Of a stretch of DNA of 64,000 bases, positions 9,471 to 17,280 are shown in pieces. The notes beneath the pieces are model-generated. The model was not told where the DNA came from. It saw nothing but the letters and a program-made list of their open reading frames with translations, and ran no database searches. A program made the position numbers and the translations under genes. Positions within the stretch are counted from its first letter, which is position 1. Every line of letters begins with the position of its first letter. Origin of the DNA: Paraburkholderia sp. BL21I4N1 (lineage in GTDB: Bacteria; Pseudomonadota; Gammaproteobacteria; Burkholderiales; Burkholderiaceae); the NCBI RefSeq assembly GCF_002973525.1, contig NZ_PVEN01000004.1, positions 62,001 to 126,000 of the forward strand. The letters are read 5' to 3'.

Positions 9471-9619
9471 ACTTCAATCCGCCGTGTCTGGTCGTGGAGC
9501 ACGCAACGGAAGTACAGTCGCAATGCGTCGGCCAGTGTTGCGCCGAAAACGGCGCCGAAGTGGCCCATCACTATCCACCCACCACGATACGGGCGGCCGC
9601 GAGGTTTCACTGTTTGCAT
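9467..9619 (-). CDS. Small phage ORF coupled to the helicase
   Basis: 50 residues, starting at an ATG preceded by AGGAAA with good spacing and ending in a TGA that overlaps the helicase GTG. Basic start (MQTVKPRGRPYRGG), then a hydrophobic middle with VMGHFGAVFGATLADALRL. No family recognised. The ribosome site and the start/stop overlap are the reasons to call it real. Confidence 0.55.
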   Translation of the reverse strand: MQTVKPRGRPYRGGWIVMGHFGAVFGATLADALRLYFRCVLHDQTRRIEV

Positions 9620-9755
9620 AGAATTTCCTGTCTAATAAGTGCTCTGCAATTGGCCGCAAACCCGCGTGGTTTGTTGCCCGTTTCTTAAGCATTGGATTAG
9701 ACAGCTATGCCCGCTACGCTTTTACTGGCTTGCCTTTGGCGTTCGTTAAGCTTTC

Positions 9756-9804
9756 TGATTTGGGATCAGAGGGTCGAAGGTTCGAATCCTTTCGCTCCGA
9801 CCAC
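9756..9804 (+). repeat. Left att site: 3' part of tRNA-Pro(UGG)
   Basis: Identical over 49 bases to 50101-50149. It contains the anticodon arm (TCTGA stem with loop TTTGGGA, anticodon TGG), the T arm (GGTTCGAATCC), the 3' acceptor strand and CCA. The matching 5' acceptor strand (CGGAGCG) is absent in the 80 bases before it, so this is not a working tRNA but an attachment-site copy. Confidence 0.9.
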
Positions 9805-9822
9805 AAAAAACGCAGCAAAGAC

Positions 9823-9853
9823 AAGGACTTACGGAATACCGCCGTAAGTCCTT
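9823..9853 (+). terminator. Rho-independent terminator after the left att copy
   Basis: A perfect 12-bp stem, AAGGACTTACGG pairing with CCGTAAGTCCTT, with a 7-base loop and then TTTCTTTC. It lies where a tRNA terminator would be and may end read-through from the prophage side. Confidence 0.85.
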
Positions 9854-10003
9854 TTTCTTTCCCCCTACGCATATGCCCGTCCGTTACCGTGTGGCTACCG
9901 GAAAATGGCTCGCACAAAGCCGCACGTCAGCGATCTTGACCGAACTCTAACGAAGCTGGCACTTTGTATATCGAGTGCTGGGGCGCCTGTGGCACAAGCC
10001 ATT

Positions 10004-10903
10004 TCATTCTCGCGCGGTGATGCGGTTATCTGCTGCGATCGCGTCCATTGTGGTCATTAAACTGGCGAGGAGGTCCCCGTGATGCCGTTTCAAGTGCCCT
10101 TGGATGTTTTCGTTGCGAAGCAGGCGCGCCATAAAGCTTTTGGCGACGACGAGCGACAGCATCGTATCGCCAATCTCGTCTTCGACAGCTTGGCAGTCTT
10201 GCCGTAGCCGCTCCATTTCTCCCTCCATTTTCGCGAGGTCTTCGGTCGAGATTTCATCTTTCTTCTTCGGCTTCGCCCCGTCGACCAACGCCTCAGCCCG
10301 CGTGGCGACCAGAATCATTTCGGCGTAGGTCGCCGTGAATTTGTTTGCAGCGGCCATGATTTCAGCTGCCTCGATTTGCCGGAATGGTTTCATCTTCTTC
10401 AAGATCGAAAAGACCTTTGGGGCGGCTTGCCGGTTTTTGAGGAGTGAGACCGCCTCAGGCGCTACACCATCCAGCAAACTGGCTCGCACGCGGATACTCC
10501 GTACGTCCATGCGAAGCACTTCGGCGATCCGCTTCTCCGATGAGCCTTTTGCCAGCGCAGCCCGGATCATCTTGTGCTCTTGTACTGCCGACAGGCGGGT
10601 GATATGCCGGTTGAACGTGAAGCCTTCATCGTCGGTCGAAACCATGCAGGGCGCGGTCTCCCGACCGAGTTCTTTAAGCGCCTCAAGCCGCAACCTCCCG
10701 TCGAGCAACTCGTAGTCTCCAAGCCGACGAGGCGAGCGGAACACAGCGAGTGGCTCTATCACGCCCAACTCCGCGACGGAACCGCGGATGGTTTTGTATT
10801 TTGAGGTCGCCAAAGCACCTTTGGTCAGTTGAGAGTCCGCGATGATCCGCTCAAGGGGAATCTCGACAACCTTTGTCTCAAATCCGTGTTTGACGTTACT
10901 CAT
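10004..10903 (-). CDS. ParB/RepB-like protein
   Basis: 299 residues. The N-terminal ParB/Srx-like domain shows IPLERI, then GVIEPLAVFRSP and the DGRLRLEAL box (about 16-80), followed by a helix-turn-helix region (SSEKRIAEVLRMDVRSIRVRA). The C-terminal half is helical and resembles the plasmid partition RepB C-terminal domain. Its start overlaps the end of the next ParB-like gene by 4 bp (ATGA), so the two and the recombinase form one operon. No ParA ATPase is present, so a classic partition role is unlikely; DNA binding that serves the recombinase is a reasonable inference. Confidence 0.82.
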   Translation of the reverse strand: MSNVKHGFETKVVEIPLERIIADSQLTKGALATSKYKTIRGSVAELGVIEPLAVFRSPRRLGDYELLDGRLRLEALKELGRETAPCMVSTDDEGFTFNRHITRLSAVQEHKMIRAALAKGSSEKRIAEVLRMDVRSIRVRASLLDGVAPEAVSLLKNRQAAPKVFSILKKMKPFRQIEAAEIMAAANKFTATYAEMILVATRAEALVDGAKPKKKDEISTEDLAKMEGEMERLRQDCQAVEDEIGDTMLSLVVAKSFMARLLRNENIQGHLKRHHGDLLASLMTTMDAIAADNRITARE

Positions 10904-11814
10904 GGCATAAGCTCCGGCGGAATGCGAGAGGCGACCGCCTCGGGAATGTCCTTGATACCTTCGGCGCGCAAGAGCGTTCGGAAATGCTCATCGGCAAGAA
11001 AGCGTCTCAAAGCCGAAGTGATCAGCAGTAGCCTCTGCCCTTGCAGATTGGCGTTCTGCACGATCATCTGTTGGCGACGAACCTCATTCTTGTAGGTCCG
11101 CAGCAGTTTTTGCGGTGATGGCTTTTCTCGAGGCGCCGGGCGTCCATGCATCTTTTTGCCCGACGCTTCCCGTTTGCTCAGGATTCTCCGCACGCGCAGC
11201 AATTGCTCTCCGGTCAGCGTCTTGGACTCGTAGGCGGCAACCATTGCGGCTTGGACTTCCTCGGTCGGCGCTCGGGCGACTTCAACCGCCAGCCACAGCG
11301 GCATGACGCACTTTTCAACCGCCTGTATCAGCCGTTGCTCGCCTCTCTCCAACAATTGCAGAATCCCGTTGATGTAGCTGTCGTCCAGATTGGTTTTCTT
11401 CGCAATCTCACCGGTTGTGTAACCCTTCGCGCGAAGAACCTGCAGGCCGCTCAAAAGCTCGACGGTTGAATGCCGCCGCCGCGCGATGTTCTCAGTCAGC
11501 GTGATCAGGTAGCGGTCGATCTCATTAGCTTCGACAATGGAACAAGGGATCATCGTCTCGCCCAACGCCTTGAGCGCCTCGAGCCGCCCCTGCCCGCACA
11601 ACACCTCATGCCAGTCACCCTCGGAGTCGCGGCCGCCGTGCGCGACCGTAATGGGCCGTTTGAGCCCAACCGACCCGATGTTCTCGACGAGCTGTGAGAA
11701 GAAATAGGGGTTGCGCGTCCGAGGGTTTAGCACGCGAAACCGATCAATCGGAATCAGGATAATCTGCTCGCTGCGCGAAAGTGCGGAAACGACCTTGTCG
11801 ACGCGGTCATTCAT
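10900..11814 (-). CDS. ParB-like nuclease-domain protein
   Basis: 304 residues. ParB N-terminal domain with ILIPIDRFRVLNPRTRN, GLKRPITVA and the CGQGRLEALKALGE box, then ITLTENIARRRHS, and a helix-turn-helix (GYTTGEIAKKTNLDDSYINGIL). The middle ParB segment ENIAR is well kept, more than in the following gene. It sits between the large serine recombinase (overlap 8 bp) and the second ParB-like gene (overlap 4 bp). The two ParB-like proteins are different enough that they are not a recent duplication. Confidence 0.84.
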   Translation of the reverse strand: MNDRVDKVVSALSRSEQIILIPIDRFRVLNPRTRNPYFFSQLVENIGSVGLKRPITVAHGGRDSEGDWHEVLCGQGRLEALKALGETMIPCSIVEANEIDRYLITLTENIARRRHSTVELLSGLQVLRAKGYTTGEIAKKTNLDDSYINGILQLLERGEQRLIQAVEKCVMPLWLAVEVARAPTEEVQAAMVAAYESKTLTGEQLLRVRRILSKREASGKKMHGRPAPREKPSPQKLLRTYKNEVRRQQMIVQNANLQGQRLLLITSALRRFLADEHFRTLLRAEGIKDIPEAVASRIPPELMP

Positions 11815-13378
11815 AGCTGACTCCTTTGAGAGGTACCCGCCGCGCCAGATGACAAAGCACGCTCAGGTCGTCATAGCGATAGGCCTCGAATCCGAAATCG
11901 TTGTGATCGCCCAATCGGACCATGTCGGATGAGACATCGATGCTTGGCAAGAAGTAGTAGTCGCGGATCGACTTTGCGTCGAGCTCCATGCGAACCGCGA
12001 TTGTGATATCGGGGCGCAGCGCGTTATCAAAGCGAATGATCCAGCGATTCGAGCCAGCCGCGGTCGATCGGCAACGGGACAGGGCGAGTGACACCTTGAA
12101 TTCTTCGTTGACCCACAGCAGGCCCGACACGGCGTCTCTCTCGACCCGGGCACCTGTGTCGGTCATCGCTCGCTCGGCAAGCGAGACGACCTCGGGGTGA
12201 AGCTCCCGTAAGCGGCGGTTGATCTCGACGTAGCGATAGTCACGAGCGGGCGCGTAGCCGATCAGGTCGTAGGTTCGAAGCAAGCTCCCGAAACGGCTAG
12301 TGTAGGCGCTGCTCGAAGGACAACCCAGAGCTTCGTCGATGACGATGCCTGAAAGATAGCCGTTGCGCAGCAGCAGCTTGCGCAGCGCATTCAACATGTC
12401 GGTGTCGGTCAAGCGGTAGGAGCGAGCGAGGATAATTTGGCGAGCAGCCTCGAAAATGATTCGATCGACGATCGGCTCGAACGCGTTGTCCGCACGAATC
12501 CAAGAAGCCGGAGGATTGCGGACGCGCTCTTGTTTAAGCTTGAACGACACTCGGTTCCAAACGTTGTCGCCGACGTATTTGTCGTTGATGAGGATTTGAT
12601 GGACGGTTCCCCGAGTCCACTGGGTGCCGCGGTCCGTGCGGATGGCGGCCTCGTTCAGGGCCGCAGCGATCTCGGATTCGGATCGCCCTTCCTCGACAAA
12701 CTGACGATAGATGGCTCGCACGGTCGCCAGTTCGTCGGGCGGCCCCGGAACAAGGATGACCCGGTCCGTCTGGATTGCCTTTTGCTCTCCGCGTTTCAAC
12801 TCGTCTTTGCGAACTCCCGATTGGTCGACGCGAACGCGGCGCAAACCATACCCGGCGGGGCCGCCTTGACGGAATCCGTTGCGGACCTGGCGGCATTGTC
12901 CGGCGTGGACTTTCACACTGAGTTCACGACTGTATTCGCCAGCCATCGTCCGCTTCACGCTCTTGATAATGCTTGAAACAGGACTACCGTCGTTCTCGAA
13001 TTGCTCTGCGCAGTAGAGCACTCTCACGCCCGCGTGCTTGCAGCGGATTTCGTAGCTCGCGCTCTCGTCTGGGTCTTGGAAACGCCCCCAGCGGCTCACG
13101 TCGTAGACCAGAATCACCGAGAAATCCGCAGCTCCCGATTCTGCGTCCCTCAGCAAGGCTTTCAAGGAATCCCGACCGTCGAGGCGCAGGCCGCTTTTCC
13201 CCTCGTCGGCATAGACTCGCACGACGTCAAGGTTCCGGGTTTCTGCGAATGCCAGAATGACATCTTTCTGATTTTCGGTTGAGTATTGTTGATGCTCCGT
13301 TGACATTCGCACGTATGCCGCCGCGCGGCCTCGGCCGCCAGTGTCTTGCGGGGTTTTGTTGCGCGATGTCCGTTCCAC
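11807..13378 (-). CDS. Large serine recombinase
   Basis: 523 residues. The resolvase domain starts AAAYVRMSTEHQ with the predicted nucleophile Ser26, then EGKSGLRLDGRDSL and VYDVSRWGRF, and a recombinase domain with GYGLRR and RGTQWTRGTVHQILINDKYVG. There is a long C-terminal part without the usual CxxC zinc ribbon of phiC31-like integrases. It could move DNA or act in inversion; it is not adjacent to the tRNA repeat core and the island already has a tyrosine integrase, so it may belong to a nested element or serve the operon with two ParB-like partners. Confidence 0.88.
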   Translation of the reverse strand: MERTSRNKTPQDTGGRGRAAAYVRMSTEHQQYSTENQKDVILAFAETRNLDVVRVYADEGKSGLRLDGRDSLKALLRDAESGAADFSVILVYDVSRWGRFQDPDESASYEIRCKHAGVRVLYCAEQFENDGSPVSSIIKSVKRTMAGEYSRELSVKVHAGQCRQVRNGFRQGGPAGYGLRRVRVDQSGVRKDELKRGEQKAIQTDRVILVPGPPDELATVRAIYRQFVEEGRSESEIAAALNEAAIRTDRGTQWTRGTVHQILINDKYVGDNVWNRVSFKLKQERVRNPPASWIRADNAFEPIVDRIIFEAARQIILARSYRLTDTDMLNALRKLLLRNGYLSGIVIDEALGCPSSSAYTSRFGSLLRTYDLIGYAPARDYRYVEINRRLRELHPEVVSLAERAMTDTGARVERDAVSGLLWVNEEFKVSLALSRCRSTAAGSNRWIIRFDNALRPDITIAVRMELDAKSIRDYYFLPSIDVSSDMVRLGDHNDFGFEAYRYDDLSVLCHLARRVPLKGVSYE

Positions 13379-13495
13379 CCTGCCTCCCGTGAAACGCGAG
13401 GGGACAGTTCCCGTCGCTGGATGCTCCCTCAGGCAGACGGGCAGGCCCCGTCTCGTTGCCTGTGTTCAGGGAATATAGTTTCGGAGGCGCGAAAA

Positions 13496-13843
13496 ATGTT
13501 GCCGACAACACGCAAGAACTTGCATAAGGAAAAGGCAGAAATCGGCGCAGAGTATCCTCTGGCGATCGCCATTGCACTCAAAGAAGAACTCGGGGGCTCG
13601 CGTCAAACGATCAAGAAGCTCGCTCGGTGGACCGGAGCGAGCGAACGAACGGTTCAGAATTGGCTTGGCGGCGTTCGCGGTCCCAGCGGCCCTCACCTGC
13701 TGGCCTTGGCGAAGCACTCCTCGGCCGTTCACTTCGCCTACCTGTCGATGACCGGCAGAGCGGGCGACCACGCGCCCGATGTCAACGCATCAGTCAACTT
13801 GCTCAGACAGGCACTCGTCCTGCTGACCGCCCATTGCCGCTGA
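13496..13843 (+). CDS. Small helix-turn-helix protein, possible regulator of the recombinase operon
   Basis: 115 residues from the ATG with GGAGG at good spacing. A helix-turn-helix is visible at about residues 36-56 (TIKKLARWTGASERTVQNWL), followed by GVRGPSGPHLLALAKHS, like small Xre-type proteins. It is divergent from the recombinase with 117 bp between starts, a usual place for a regulator of the opposite operon. DNA contacts and effector are unknown. Confidence 0.7.
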   Translation: MLPTTRKNLHKEKAEIGAEYPLAIAIALKEELGGSRQTIKKLARWTGASERTVQNWLGGVRGPSGPHLLALAKHSSAVHFAYLSMTGRAGDHAPDVNASVNLLRQALVLLTAHCR

Positions 13844-14296
13844 TCTAAGCCCGCGCACTCGGTCCTGTTTCGCTCGACGCCAAAGCGTCGAAATGTGGTT
13901 GGCTCGTCCGATTAAGCATGACTTAATACGGCATAACCGACACGGTCAACAAACGTCCGATTTCTTACCTCCTGAACATCGTGCTGCACTCCGCGATGGG
14001 TCCGTGGCAGGCGGGGTCGGCGCGAATCTGTTGGGATCGGCCGGTCGCTACACCACAAGTCGACACAAACAAGGATGATCTACGGCGCCTATGGCTCGAG
14101 TCAGTGCGCAACTCCATGGAGACTGCGACAGTTGCAATGCTTCGAGCCGCGGGCCTTGAGCGCGCGTCGGCCGAATCGCGGGTGGGATGAGGACACTCCG
14201 AATAACAAATAGGGCCGAGTACGGATGCGGCTCGCGTTTGAATAGTGGGCCGCATCGGACATCACACGTTGACGGCACGTCATGTCAACGGGTTAC
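13844..14296. other. No convincing gene
   Basis: 450 bases between the small regulator and the membrane protein gene. Several short open frames occur but none has a clear ribosome site or a protein-like composition. No repeat or hairpin stood out. Confidence 0.5.
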
Positions 14297-15088
14297 TTAC
14301 TTTTTTCCGTCCGGGTTAGTGTTCCTAGGGGGCACCTTATCGACGAGTTCCTCCAAGACCATGTGACTCTTAGGGAATGGCGGTCTCGGCGCGGAAGTAG
14401 GCGCAACTTGAGACGCATTTGTGCCCTGCTGTTGGGGCTGCTGCCGTTGGTTCGGAGAAGGAGTGCTGGTGTTGGGCTGCAAATTCGGCGTTCCCTTGTT
14501 TGACACGTTCTTTTCCTCAGCGATTTGGACTGGTTCGATGATCCGGACTGACTGTGGCTCTGCCTTCGTATGAACCGTCGAATATACAAAGCGAGGCAAC
14601 GATAAAGCAAGCGGGATGAGCGACAAAACGGCGAGCCTCTGCGCTATACGAAGCTTTCGCGCTCGCCCCTGATTGACCTCGAAATTATGCTCGATGTTAT
14701 TAGCGTACGCTTCTATCAAGTTAATTTTTGCCTCTTCGAGGGCCTTATCTGGTTCAGGATGCGCGCTTAGGTATGGAAGAAGCTCTGCCGGTCTCGGAAT
14801 ATTCGAATAGCGATGGACGCCAACAAGCGCATGTGCGACCAACCCCGCGGACGCTATCAGCAGTACGATGGCAGCAAACATCGGCAGCGAGAAGAATAGA
14901 AAATCGCCACCAAGCAAAAAGCTGCCCTTGAATTTCGTGATCAGATAGGTGGCTATACCGGCGTAAGGGGTCACCGCAACACCAAGAATGAAGCTAATTC
15001 GATCCCTGAGTTGCCCGGTAGCTTTAAACTCTGTCTCATAGGCTGAAGCAGAGTGCTCTAGGAGCCAATCGATAGTTTCCGAATTCAT
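14297..15088 (-). CDS. Membrane protein with proline-rich tail ending in a RPPFPxSHM motif
   Basis: 263 residues. Three hydrophobic segments are seen (about 32-50, 66-93 and 153-170), with a helical, acidic segment between the second and third. The last 75 residues are Pro/Gln/Ser rich and carry RPPFPKSHM near the end. The same tail motif (RPPFPQSHM) occurs in the small protein encoded just upstream. No known family. With the upstream HEPN-like gene it could form a membrane-linked three-gene system; this is inference from order and the shared tail. Confidence 0.6.
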   Translation of the reverse strand: MNSETIDWLLEHSASAYETEFKATGQLRDRISFILGVAVTPYAGIATYLITKFKGSFLLGGDFLFFSLPMFAAIVLLIASAGLVAHALVGVHRYSNIPRPAELLPYLSAHPEPDKALEEAKINLIEAYANNIEHNFEVNQGRARKLRIAQRLAVLSLIPLALSLPRFVYSTVHTKAEPQSVRIIEPVQIAEEKNVSNKGTPNLQPNTSTPSPNQRQQPQQQGTNASQVAPTSAPRPPFPKSHMVLEELVDKVPPRNTNPDGKK

Positions 15089-15199
15089 CGAGATGCGGAT
15101 GAAGATGTGCTTCAGTTTATGCGATCACTGTCGCGTAATCGGGAACCCCGACACGTTGCTAAAAATGCCGAAACGCCTCTTTCTAGCCAACCGATAGCA

Positions 15200-15397
15200 T
15201 TATTTTTTTCTCTCGTTGAGAGTGTTCTTCCCGGAAGACCCGGGGTCTGCGTGATCGAACGTCATGTGACTTTGAGGAAACGGCGGTCGCGCCGTGGCAG
15301 AACCAGTCTCGGTTGCTCCGTCAGCGCGCGGCTGCTGATCCTGCTTGTTGGCTGGAGTCGAGCTAGGTTGCGTTTTGTTGTTTGCGTCGTTGCTCAT
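15200..15397 (-). CDS. Small hydrophilic protein sharing the RPPFPxSHM tail
   Basis: 65 residues from the ATG at 15397, chosen because TTTAGGACAATCC precedes it; a longer in-frame start at 15475 has no such site. The protein is disordered-looking, rich in Asn, Gln, Pro, Ala and Lys. Its C-terminal part has ARPPFPQSHMTFDHADPG, alike to the tail of the next gene's product. It lies between the HEPN-like gene and the membrane protein gene, same strand. Function unknown; it may compete with or mimic the tail of the larger protein. Confidence 0.5.
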   Translation of the reverse strand: MSNDANNKTQPSSTPANKQDQQPRADGATETGSATARPPFPQSHMTFDHADPGSSGKNTLNERKK

Positions 15398-15528
15398 GGA
15401 TTGTCCTAAATGGTATCGATTCGCTGTCGCGCTATCGCCAACGGCGCGCAGACGATCACCCGACGACGTCGCCAAGGCACCCCCGCGATCGGTTCCAGTC
15501 TGCTCGCAGGCTAATGTATCCGTGACCG

Positions 15529-16176
15529 CTAATGTTCTGATGGAGGAGGTATCTTATTTTCCAATTCAAACAGCATTCGTCGGGCAAGCAAAGCGTATCT
15601 GTCAACGGCTTCTTTCGATAACGCTGCATCCGGCTCGTGCGCGGCCTTGTTCCTAAGACGCTGCAAATGCTTCAGGACCTCGACCTGATTGCTGTCCAGC
15701 ACCTCCTTTTGATGCAACTCGTTGACGATGGAAATTACAGTGCGCCGACTTTTCGAGCCGGTTGGACCAAGCGTTGTCGAGTCGTAAGATAGACGCCTGA
15801 GTTCGAGTTCAATGTCACGCCACGCTACCATGATTACCCCTGCGGGATTTGCATGGACTGCGCCGTTGTCAATCGCGACGCCAAGGTTACCAGCCAAGCC
15901 TTGAGCAGCATTTCCCACCAAGTCGACTTGAACGTCCGAGCCAAACGTGGCCTCAACTTCCGCAAGCTCTTCAGTGAAACTCGCTTCGAATCCCCCCGGA
16001 GCCTTAAACGAACGTATGTCCTTCAGCTTTGCCCGGATTTCCGACTTGAACAAATAAGCGCAGAAACCCACAGCCAGCGGCCAAGACCAAGCCGAGGCAA
16101 GCTCAGCGATGCTTTTGAACAGCGATGCTATAAATGTGAGCCAATCCACGAGGCGTGTAGAAAGAACGATTTTCAC
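15529..16176 (-). CDS. Membrane-anchored protein with HEPN/DUF4145-like C-terminus
   Basis: 215 residues. One or two hydrophobic stretches at the N-terminus (about 10-45), then a soluble region. The C-terminal 70 residues hold IVNELHQKEVLD and HLQRLRNKAAHEPDAALSKE, the Arg-x4-His pattern of HEPN-like domains and the wording of DUF4145-type proteins. HEPN proteins are often RNases in toxins and abortive-infection systems, but the motif also occurs in inactive relatives. First gene of the leftward three-gene set ending at 14297. Confidence 0.6.
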   Translation of the reverse strand: MKIVLSTRLVDWLTFIASLFKSIAELASAWSWPLAVGFCAYLFKSEIRAKLKDIRSFKAPGGFEASFTEELAEVEATFGSDVQVDLVGNAAQGLAGNLGVAIDNGAVHANPAGVIMVAWRDIELELRRLSYDSTTLGPTGSKSRRTVISIVNELHQKEVLDSNQVEVLKHLQRLRNKAAHEPDAALSKEAVDRYALLARRMLFELENKIPPPSEH

Positions 16177-16349
16177 GATAATAGCGTCACATCGGTCAAA
16201 AATACAATATCGCCGCGAGTCGAGGACAGATTGCTGTGGAAATCAATCTCCCGATAAGTAACCGCCTTTATTGCACCCCAATCGTGGTAGACAACTGCGA
16301 CCGTGCTCGTTGGTTGCCAGCGCCATTGATTTTCACGATTGGCGACTAA

Positions 16350-16949
16350 TCAAGACGGTATGCACTCGGCGCACGCACGCTTCACCGTTGCCGTTCCGAC
16401 ACCGAACTCCTCGGCGGTCTCCTTGATACTCGCGCCGTTTTCAGCACGCCATGCCCTGATAGCTGTGTAATCGTGGGATCGTGCGCGCCCTTTGTATTTT
16501 CCTTCGGCCTTGGCGATCGCCACGCCGCGACGCTGCATCTCTGCTCGGTTGCGATAATCCGCTTCGCCCTGCGCCGCCATGAATGCCAGCACAGCATCAC
16601 GCGTCGCTTTCTCGATGGGGTCCTTTGCTTTCCCATCAAAGGCCATCCCGTTCAGGGTGCATTCGACACGCACACCCAGTTCCATCAACCGGCGCATCGT
16701 GCGGTGTAGTTCGTCGTAGCGGCGGCTGATGCGGTCGAGCCAGCGCACGATGAGAACACCGCCATGCCGCAAATCGTGTTCGGCCCTACGCCACTGTTCC
16801 CGTTCGGCGGGAGCTACGTGGTAGCCGCTCACGCCCTCGTCAATGAAGACGTCCTTGTCCTGCACGCCGTGGGCTCTGGCGTCGTCGTACTGGCTCGCAG
16901 GCGACTGGCCGTCCGTGGTCGAAATCCGACCGTAATAGAGTTTGCGCAT
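16350..16949 (-). CDS. Small serine recombinase (resolvase/invertase family)
   Basis: 199 residues, full length for the family. N-terminus YYGRISTTDGQ with predicted nucleophile Ser10, then DEGVSGYHVAPAER and RWLDRISRRYDEL, the helix E region (ATRDAVLAFMAAQGEADYRNRAEMQRRG), and a C-terminal helix-turn-helix (ASIKETAEEFGVGTATVKR). Upstream of it lies an inverted repeat with GGCTCAATA arms that could be its crossover or control site. It may resolve cointegrates or be a remnant of a Tn3-like element; no Tn3 transposase is present. Confidence 0.88.
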   Translation of the reverse strand: MRKLYYGRISTTDGQSPASQYDDARAHGVQDKDVFIDEGVSGYHVAPAEREQWRRAEHDLRHGGVLIVRWLDRISRRYDELHRTMRRLMELGVRVECTLNGMAFDGKAKDPIEKATRDAVLAFMAAQGEADYRNRAEMQRRGVAIAKAEGKYKGRARSHDYTAIRAWRAENGASIKETAEEFGVGTATVKRACAECIPS

Positions 16950-16970
16950 GGGTTGGGTGGATCATTTGAG

Positions 16971-17022
16971 TTATTGGCTCAATAATAACACAGATCAAAT
17001 ACACGGTTAATTCTATTGAGCC
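16971..17022. promoter_or_regulatory. Inverted repeats upstream of the resolvase
   Basis: A local palindrome TTATTG-GCT-CAATAA (16971-16985) overlaps the left arm of a larger inverted repeat, GGCTCAATA (16976-16984) with TATTGAGCC (17014-17022). The spacing and place just ahead of the resolvase start suggest a res-type binding region or autoregulatory operator. The following 17023-17280 shows no gene. Confidence 0.5.
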
Positions 17023-17280
17023 AAGCTCTGACGCTCTGGCGCATGGCTCTTTACGGTGTACCCTGTTGATCTATAGCCGAACCCGTGATTTGTTGGGTAA
17101 CGCCCATTCGACTATTCCTGGCGTTCAGCGCACCGGGCACAGCGTGGTCTGGGTACGAGAACCAGCGTAGTTGTTAGCGACAGCGCCCGTGGTAGGCCGA
17201 GTTAAAGCGTGGTGCATTTCCGCTGGGATGCTGCTAGTGAGCCGCGCAAGGTTTAGAACCGGCTCCGACGGATATGCCCT

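Larger units (their letters stand above)
1..9755. mobile_element. Right-hand part of a tailed-phage prophage
   Basis: Tail and lysis genes run rightward to 6757, followed by leftward accessory genes up to the tRNA-derived repeat at 9756. The order (very large virion protein, tailspike, holin, endolysin, spanins) is that of podophage-like genomes such as the Bcep22 and BcepC6B groups. No head, integrase or repressor gene lies inside the window; these should be left of base 1. The right boundary is inferred from the att-like repeat. Confidence 0.75.

Noticed and set aside
9720..9804. A complete tRNA-Pro gene at the left repeat
   Set aside because: The 5' acceptor strand, D arm and half of the anticodon stem context are missing; only the 3' part is present.
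10004..11814. A plasmid partition locus
   Set aside because: No ParA ATPase and no parS-like repeats were seen; the genes overlap a recombinase instead.
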